In this document: positions 58,857 through 64,000 of the stretch, one piece after another
Layout: every line of letters begins with the position of its first letter
Numbering within the stretch: the stretch's first letter is position 1
DNA from: Saprospiraceae bacterium
GTDB taxonomy: Bacteria; Bacteroidota; Bacteroidia; Chitinophagales; Saprospiraceae
Assembly (NCBI GenBank): GCA_016717655.1
Contig: JADKFC010000002.1
Location: 434,001 to 498,000 of the forward strand
Direction of reading: 5' to 3'
Length of the DNA: 64,000 nucleotides
Notes under the pieces: generated by a model
The model's database searches: none
Told to the model about the DNA's origin: nothing
Seen by the model: the letters and a program-made list of their open reading frames with translations, nothing else
Made by a program: the position numbers and the translations under genes

Positions 58857-60480
58857 AACATGTCGGTCTGAAATCCTGACTTATGAAGACAATTGTTTTT
58901 GTTGGAATTCAAATGTACTGGATGAAATTTCTCTTGACCCTCAGGGCTACCCTACCCATGCCCCACAAACTACTTCGGCGGGTACCACCAAATTGAGATA
59001 CGTCATTTCCGCAGATGGTGGTAATTTCAGGAGAGACAGCTCCTACCTCCTCCTCTACGATGGAGTAGGCACGATCAGTTTTGGCGGTGCCATTGGCATT
59101 TCATCCAGCACGCCCGGTAGGATTGCCTTTACTGCTCTGGACAATGGCAATGTAAATTTTAACATAGAATATTCTGACGCTCTCAACCCTGTCAGAAACA
59201 TTCGGATTGTCAGGCCTCAACACGAGAATGTGGATCTCTGCCACGATGCATTTTATGAGGTCTTTAAAGAAAAAATATCTCCCTTCCAAACACTTCGTTT
59301 TATGGATTGGGGCAATACCAACGGGAACACCAATGTTTTATGGGCCGACAGGGCCAAAACAGATTATTTCACCTATTCAGGTCCAAGGGGTGTACCCTAT
59401 GAAATCATGATTCAGCTGTGCAATGAGCTCGACAAAGATTTATGGATCTGCGTACCACACCTGGCTGACTCAACTTATGTAGCCAACATGGCTCAATTGT
59501 TTTTAGACAGCCTTGATGACCATCTCAACATTTACCTGGAGTATAGCAATGAAGTATGGAACTGGATCTTTCCGCAGGCCCATTACAACAATGACAACAG
59601 GCCGGGCAATCTCAACTACGGAAGAGCTATGGCAGAAAAAGCAGGAAAGACCTTTGCTATCTGGCACAACGTTTTTGGTGATCAGGCCTGTCGGGTAAAG
59701 AGGGTCCTGGGCATCCAGGCCGGTTTTAATTATCTGAATGAACAAATCCTCTCACAACTTCCTCAAGATGCCTGGGACTATGGCAGTCCCACCCATTATT
59801 TTGGTCTCGACCACGGTAGTACGGGCAATCCCAGGCTCGACTTGCTGGGCAGCAGTGCTACTGTGCAGGATATTCTCAACAATGCCATCAATGGCTGGAA
59901 TGCCTTCAGACCCTCGGTCAAACTTGACTATAGGAATATCCAGGTCTTTGGCAAACAAATCATCACCTACGAGGGTGGTCAACATTTTGTTGGCAACTCG
60001 TTTGGCATCCCCTACGCCTACCAACAAGCCATGTGGGATGCTCAAAATGCCTCTGGCATGTACGACATCTACGATCGTATGCACGATTCCATTCGGAGCT
60101 GGGGTTGCCTTCTGGCTACCAACTTTAGCCTGGCCACTGTCCAGGAAAGTGTTTATGGTTCCTGGGGTGTACTCAGCGATATCGAGGTACAGCCCCCCTA
60201 TTCAATTACGGCCAAAAAATACCAGGCAGTGCTTGACAATGCTCCAGATCCTAATTGCGAATATCAAATCACCTGGCATGGCACTACCAATAGCCTATGG
60301 AGCAATCCCTGCAACTGGGATAAAACCAGACAACCACAAACTACGGATCACATCAGAATTCCAGGCAATACCCTTCACCCACCCCAGCTTGATGTCAACA
60401 GCACTGTTCGTTCGATACATGCTGCCCTCAATGCTACGCTTGAAATATTGACCGGCTTTGTGCTTCGGGTAGTACCGTGA
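58849..60480 (+). CDS. Secreted glycosidase-like protein, catalytic part (clan GH-A-like)
   Basis: This part reads like a TIM-barrel glycosidase: the run from RIVRPQHENV to LRFMDWGNTNGN is followed by NIYLEYSNEVWNW, where the Asn-Glu pair looks like the acid/base, and later QIITYEGGQHF, where the Glu could be the nucleophile. These are the two acids expected of clan GH-A. Between them lies AWDYGSPTHYFGLDHG. I cannot name the GH family or substrate. The end (TGFVLRVVP) is followed in another frame by GSTVNGVPIALDRIMER, so a further frameshift near 60468 may hide the true C-terminus. No sorting domain is visible in the read frame. Confidence 0.72.
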   Translation, partial: SVETCRSEILTYEDNCFCWNSNVLDEISLDPQGYPTHAPQTTSAGTTKLRYVISADGGNFRRDSSYLLLYDGVGTISFGGAIGISSSTPGRIAFTALDNGNVNFNIEYSDALNPVRNIRIVRPQHENVDLCHDAFYEVFKEKISPFQTLRFMDWGNTNGNTNVLWADRAKTDYFTYSGPRGVPYEIMIQLCNELDKDLWICVPHLADSTYVANMAQLFLDSLDDHLNIYLEYSNEVWNWIFPQAHYNNDNRPGNLNYGRAMAEKAGKTFAIWHNVFGDQACRVKRVLGIQAGFNYLNEQILSQLPQDAWDYGSPTHYFGLDHGSTGNPRLDLLGSSATVQDILNNAINGWNAFRPSVKLDYRNIQVFGKQIITYEGGQHFVGNSFGIPYAYQQAMWDAQNASGMYDIYDRMHDSIRSWGCLLATNFSLATVQESVYGSWGVLSDIEVQPPYSITAKKYQAVLDNAPDPNCEYQITWHGTTNSLWSNPCNWDKTRQPQTTDHIRIPGNTLHPPQLDVNSTVRSIHAALNATLEILTGFVLRVVP

Positions 60481-60583
60481 ATGGTGTACCTATAGCGCTA
60501 GATCGGATTATGGAACGGTAAATGGCAACACAGGTATTTGCAACTTTTCAAACATTTTTTCATCTTTACAAAAAAAATAAAAA

Positions 60584-61506
60584 ATGCCAGCGTTAAATGT
60601 AAGTCGCCAATTGCTGATCAATGCACCCATTGAAAAGGTTTTTCACAATATTTTTGATTTGGGAGAATGGATGAATTGGTCTCCCTGGTTAATCATGGAT
60701 AAAAACACAAATGTGAGTGTTGCCGCTGATAAAAGGTCGTATGCATGGGAAGGAAATCGCATTGGAAGTGGCAATATGAAAGTAGTGGGACATGAAGAAA
60801 ATAAATTTGTACAATACGACCTCAACTTTCTCAAACCCTATAAGTCGCATGCCAATGTTACCATCTCGCTGAGTCCGGCTGAAGGTGGCACCCTAGTCAA
60901 TTGGTCAATGGCATCCAGCCTACCCTTCTTTTTATTTTTTATGAAAAAATCAATGGAAGCCTACATTGGCAACGATTTTGAAAGGGGGCTCAGACTGCTC
61001 AAAGATTGGTCGGAAGAAGGAAGGGTTCTATCCCAGCTCAACTACCTTGGCCTGGGTGAGTATCCGGGTTGCCAGTACATCGGCATGAAAAGAAGTTGCC
61101 AGGCAGCTGATGCATCTAAATACATGACCGATGATTTTACAGCTCTTATGGCTTACTGTCAGGGCAACGAAAATACCCATTCCGAAGCCTGCTTTTGTAT
61201 TTACCACGAATGGGACCTCGTCAAAGGTAAGGTCACTTATACGGCCGGAGTGCCTGTAAAATCATTGCCCTCTCCCCTACCAGCCGGTTACATTTCCGGA
61301 TCGATTCCCGCTACCAAGACTTATACCTTGCAGCACGTAGGCAGTTACAGTCACCTTGGCAATGCATGGGCTACCCTCTATGCCATGATGCGCAATAAAG
61401 AATTTAAATACCGAAAAGGCATCGATGCATTCGAAACCTATGGCAATAGCCCAAGAGATACTGAACCCGGAAAGCTGATTACCAACATTCATTTCCTGTC
61501 GTTTGA
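60584..61506 (+). CDS. SRPBCC/GyrI-like fusion protein (frameshift at the very end)
   Basis: The N-terminal 145 residues form an SRPBCC (START-like) ligand-binding domain (INAPIEKVFHNIFDLGEWMN, GTLVNWSMASSLPFF) and residues about 155-305 a GyrI-like effector-binding domain (EYPGCQYIGMKRSCQ, TKTYTLQHVGSYSHLGNAWA, DAFETYGNSPRDTEPGKLIT). Such fusions bind small molecules and are often stress related. As read, the frame runs to 61534 with a strange tail (SFDRCRLTAIR) coded by repeat DNA. One extra C at 61495-61496 gives the normal ending IHFPVV and a stop at 61504-61506, 307 residues. The true end is thus probably just before the repeat island. Confidence 0.82.
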
Positions 61507-61639
61507 CCGCTGTCGGCTAACGGCTATCCGCTAACGGTTGTCCGGCCTGTCTAACTGGCGTTAGCCAGGTAGATGAGCGGTAAGCGGTAAGCGGTAAGCG
61601 GTTGACAGTGAGCGGTAAGCAGTAGACGGTAAGCGGTTA

Positions 61640-61740
61640 CTCTCAAGTAGCTTTGAAGTCGCCACTCGCGGAGCTCGCGGTTCCCTCACTTTTGATTGCC
61701 ACTGGCAATCAAATTGCAACTTTGTTGCAAACGTTCAGTC
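61640..61740. repeat. 101-bp direct repeat, copy 1
   Basis: This copy is identical to 61901-62001. It contains a perfect 10-bp hairpin (TTTGATTGCC-ACT-GGCAATCAAA, given by its arms: 61691-61700 and 61704-61713) and a 7-bp hairpin (TTGCAAC/GTTGCAA, 61714-61730). Confidence 0.9.
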
Positions 61741-61800
61741 GGGCGAGCGGGCCACAGGGGGGTGGCCACGCCCGGGCGGGGGGGGGGGGCGGGGGGCGTC
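61741..61800. other. Extremely G-rich patch with 12-G and 6-G runs
   Basis: Between the first 101-bp unit and array 2 lies a G-rich stretch with a 12-base G run (61778-61789), a 6-base G run after one C, and an inverted repeat GGCCAC/GTGGCC around a G6 run. It could fold into a G-quadruplex, or be a sequencing artefact. Confidence 0.6.
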
Positions 61801-61900
61801 ACATTGATCGGCCTGGTCTAACTACCGTTCGGTCACAGTGAGCAGATGAGAGCGGTAAGCGGTAAGCGGTAAGCAGTAGACGGTAAGCGGTGAGCGGTTG

Positions 61901-62001
61901 CTCTCAAGTAGCTTTGAAGTCGCCACTCGCGGAGCTCGCGGTTCCCTCACTTTTGATTGCCACTGGCAATCAAATTGCAACTTTGTTGCAAACGTTCAGT
62001 C
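61901..62001. repeat. 101-bp direct repeat, copy 2
   Basis: All 101 bases match copy 1, offset by 261 bp. The same two hairpins lie at 61952-61974 and 61975-61991. Confidence 0.9.
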
Positions 62002-62093
62002 ACAGCGGTCGCTAACGGCGGAGCCAGATGAGCAGTGAGCGGTAAGCAGTGAGCGGTAAGCGGTAAGCAGTGAGCGGTAAGCAGTGAGCGCGT

Positions 62094-62122
62094 TCCCTAC
62101 GCCGGCTTTGCCTGCATAGGGA
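62094..62122. repeat. Imperfect hairpin closing the repeat island
   Basis: TCCCTA (62094-62099) pairs with TAGGGA (62117-62122), and the inner part continues to a 13-pair stem with two mismatches and a TTT loop at 62107-62109. It lacks a T-run, so it is not a typical terminator. Confidence 0.55.
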
Positions 62123-62371
62123 CAAGTGTCGGTGAGTACACAATTTCATGCTGCCTAAGGCGCTTTGGAACTTATTTCAAAGCAGGTCTCCAATAAAAAT
62201 AAAAATATTTTACCCTAGGTTAAGATTTTAATTAATTGTATAATAGATATTTATACATTGTAATTAAAAATATGTAAAAATATTTTTTGTTTTCAGGCAT
62301 CGTGATGACCGATTCAGGTATCATAATAAGACAATTCAAATTTTTCTACTACATAAAAATCTTTAGCACTG

Positions 62372-62400
62372 AAGCCTCCTTACCCCTTGGAGGCTTTTTT
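62372..62400 (+). terminator. Intrinsic terminator, probably serving both convergent sides
   Basis: AAGCCTCC and GGAGGCTT form an 8-bp stem (62372-62379 and 62389-62396) with a 9-base loop, followed on the plus strand by a T-run and GTTTTTC. It lies 7 bp behind the stop of the minus-strand TonB receptor gene, so it separates that gene from the repeat island. Confidence 0.7.
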
Positions 62401-62406
62401 GTTTTT

Positions 62407-64000
62407 CTACTTGTCATCTATCAGGCGATACCTGAATCCTCCATACCACATCACACCAAATACAGGTCCCCATACCAGTGAGGCATCAAAATAAGGGCTG
62501 TAAGGCTCGCCTGCACTGATGATCGGATTGGGTTGCTGGTAATCAAAAATATTTTCTCCTCCTACATAGATCTCAAAAACATTGCCAAAGGCTTTAGTGA
62601 CCTGGGCATTGCTTACCCAATAAGCATCCGACCTGGCTGGCAGTTGATAGGCCTCAGGATTAGTGCCGGTACCCGGTATTCTCTTGCTGCCCTGCCATGA
62701 AATGGTATAGTCAAAGCGCCAGCCCGATTTGTGGGCGTAACCCACATTGGCAAAAGTTCGATGAGGAGAAACCAGCGGCTTGGCCAGGGTATTGCCGCTA
62801 AAGGTTGTTTTCACATCGTTGAATCTATAAGCCAGTCGGATATCCAGTCCTTCTACCGGACTGAGGTCCACCTGGGTCTGAATGCTTCTTGAATAAGACT
62901 TACCCGCCAGGTTGTATACCACAAACTGTTGTGGATTGCGATCAAAGTCGGCCACAATCTGGTTTTCAAAATGGGTCAGGTACAGGTCTAGAGAATATTG
63001 AATCTTGTCTGTAAAGTCGTGGGTAAGGTTGAGGCCATAATTCCAGGCCACTTCTGCCTGCAAGCCATACGGTGTGTTGCCACCATTTGCTTCTACGATA
63101 AATTCTCTGTTGGATGCCAGTACACCTATGTTCTCGGCAATGATATTGGAAGTTCTTTGTCCTCTGCCGGCCGATGCTCTTAACACCGTCCATTGCGAAA
63201 CAGCATATCTGGCATGGACGCGGGGCGTCATAAAAAATCCGTATTGGTTGTGGTGGTCTGCCCTGAGACCCAACACCAGGTCGAATTTTTCGTTTTTTGA
63301 ATAGGTGTATTCTCCAAAAATACCCGGCACGTATTCCTCTCTCGCAAATTCAATTACGCCAAGGGTCTCGTCTGTAATTTCTGCCTGAAAGCTGGAACCC
63401 ATGGTTAACTTATGCTCTTTATTACCTTTAATGGTAGTCTGGTAAAGTAAATTGGCATATAACATTTTCTGAGTACCGTTGTAAACACGACTACCAAAAT
63501 TAGACGCCTGATCGTAATAAATGGCTCCCAGCTGAAAACCAATACTTTTGTTGACCTGGTCCAAAAATGCCTTTCCCCTTTTCATCCATGCTTCGTATCT
63601 ATTGCTCTTGATCCTTGCCTGCCACAGCTGATAGCCCGGAGGGTGCATGCCCTCATGGTGACTGATGTCCTGTCCGCTGGTATTGTCATTTTGGGTTACT
63701 TTCAAACCAAACTGCCCCTCGTTGCCATTGTCACCATAGTATTTCCAATTGTTGGTCAGAGAAAAGCCGCTGCCTTTGGGCATATCCAAAAATCCATCAT
63801 AATTGTTGTCGTGTGCCTGGTTTCTGGTATTGTAATGAAACAACACATTGGTATCAAAATGATCACTCACCTCAGTATTGGCTACTACATTGCCTTCGAT
63901 TCTGCCTCCACTGCCATAATAGCCATTCACAAATAATTTTTCTGCATCTGTTGGTTTTTTCAACTCCACATTGATCTGCCCGGCTATGCTTTCAAAACCA
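62407..64000 (-). CDS. TonB-dependent outer-membrane receptor, C-terminal part (cut by right edge)
   Basis: The frame is open to the right edge; the first visible residues (GFESIAGQINVELKKP) are the end of a TonB plug domain, and the following 510 residues form a beta-barrel with strand-rich segments (ASAGRGQRTSNIIAENIG, YSLDLYLTHFENQIVADFD, VFEIYVGGENIFDYQQPNP) and a final FRYRLIDDK. The segment GENIFDYQQPNP with VTKAFGN is typical of outer-membrane receptors for siderophores, vitamins or metals. Residue 521 and upstream are outside the window. The ligand is unknown. A terminator follows its stop at 62372-62400. Confidence 0.9.
   Translation of the reverse strand, partial: GFESIAGQINVELKKPTDAEKLFVNGYYGSGGRIEGNVVANTEVSDHFDTNVLFHYNTRNQAHDNNYDGFLDMPKGSGFSLTNNWKYYGDNGNEGQFGLKVTQNDNTSGQDISHHEGMHPPGYQLWQARIKSNRYEAWMKRGKAFLDQVNKSIGFQLGAIYYDQASNFGSRVYNGTQKMLYANLLYQTTIKGNKEHKLTMGSSFQAEITDETLGVIEFAREEYVPGIFGEYTYSKNEKFDLVLGLRADHHNQYGFFMTPRVHARYAVSQWTVLRASAGRGQRTSNIIAENIGVLASNREFIVEANGGNTPYGLQAEVAWNYGLNLTHDFTDKIQYSLDLYLTHFENQIVADFDRNPQQFVVYNLAGKSYSRSIQTQVDLSPVEGLDIRLAYRFNDVKTTFSGNTLAKPLVSPHRTFANVGYAHKSGWRFDYTISWQGSKRIPGTGTNPEAYQLPARSDAYWVSNAQVTKAFGNVFEIYVGGENIFDYQQPNPIISAGEPYSPYFDASLVWGPVFGVMWYGGFRYRLIDDK

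Larger units (their letters stand above)
61576..62086. repeat. Repeat island: three heptamer arrays separated by two identical 101-bp units
   Basis: Array 1 (61576-61638) has nine 7-bp units, array 2 (61851-61899) seven and array 3 (62031-62086) eight. The consensus unit is AGCGGTA, with variants AGCAGTA, AGCAGTG, GACGGTA, AGCGGTG, AGCGGTT and GACAGTG, so changes are mostly at positions 4 and 7. Between arrays 1-2 and 2-3 lie identical 101-bp units. The whole island sits directly downstream of the SRPBCC gene. It is not coding in any convincing way. Confidence 0.85.

Noticed and set aside
61507..61534. C-terminal extension SFDRCRLTAIR of the SRPBCC/GyrI protein
   Set aside because: It is read from repeat DNA after a probable one-base loss at 61495; the family ends at the restored stop 61504-61506.
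61576..62086. Possible CRISPR array
   Set aside because: Repeat units are 7 bp and contiguous, without unique spacers of about 30-40 bp, and there are no cas genes in the window.
1..64000. tRNA, rRNA, transposase or integrase genes
   Set aside because: No tRNA-like T-arm with an acceptor stem, no rRNA stretch, and no DDE, HUH or tyrosine recombinase protein was found by reading; small structured RNAs could still have been missed without a covariance search.

Overview
The window looks like a draft-quality chromosome segment of a Bacteroidota bacterium, probably from the Saprospiria/Saprospiraceae side of the phylum. Direct support: two TonB-dependent receptors (one with an N-terminal carboxypeptidase-regulatory-like domain), type IX secretion (T9SS) cargo with C-terminal sorting domains, a CHU_C-type gliding-motility C-terminus, an LptC lipoprotein, and many -7 boxes of the form TAnnTTTG, the Bacteroidota sigma-A signature. 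No rRNA, tRNA, CRISPR array, transposase or phage module was seen.

Layout. 1-7.7 kb: a TonB receptor and its downstream T9SS-type secreted partner, the latter split by an in-frame TAA and cut by the left edge. 7.8-14.5 kb: housekeeping and metabolism on the minus strand (2-hydroxyacid dehydrogenase, ruvC, FAD/Fe-S oxidase, LysE exporter, prfC). 14.7-22 kb: TetR regulator, TPR protein, secreted coiled-coil protein plus tmk, small lipoprotein, lptC, and a CHU_C surface protein. 22-26 kb: radical SAM/SPASM plus glycosyltransferase, marR, DadA-like oxidase. 26.3-31.1 kb: a plus-strand Nudix / fused acyl-CoA mutase (IcmF) / Crp cluster behind a near-consensus promoter. 31.1-36.5 kb: DRTGG protein, a 44-residue membrane peptide, gatA, hisS and a membrane-bound AraC-type sensor. 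36.7-40.4 kb: hemA, an MsbA-like ABC exporter and a small membrane protein.

The most unusual part is 40.4-54.4 kb: a tightly packed six-gene minus-strand operon of about 14 kb. In transcription order it encodes a T9SS-sorted small protein, a collagen-like/S74-chaperone fibre protein, a secreted HEIGH metallopeptidase, an outer-membrane beta-barrel, a giant secreted protein of about 2355 residues, and a fibronectin-III-like protein. It begins directly behind an intrinsic terminator whose loop carries a -7 promoter box. Upstream sit a zinc-phospholipase-C/P1-nuclease-like protein and a lipoprotein. 57.4-61.5 kb holds a secreted clan-GH-A-like hydrolase and an SRPBCC/GyrI-like protein. At 61.5-62.1 kb lies a striking repeat island of heptamer arrays flanking two identical 101-bp hairpin units. 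The right edge cuts a second TonB receptor.

A caveat for the whole window: about a dozen otherwise conserved genes are broken by single-base or two-base shifts, nearly all correctable by adding one base to a homopolymer. Each repaired gene then has a length divisible by three and a family-typical size. I read this as residual sequencing error, and annotate such genes as one gene with the break stated.
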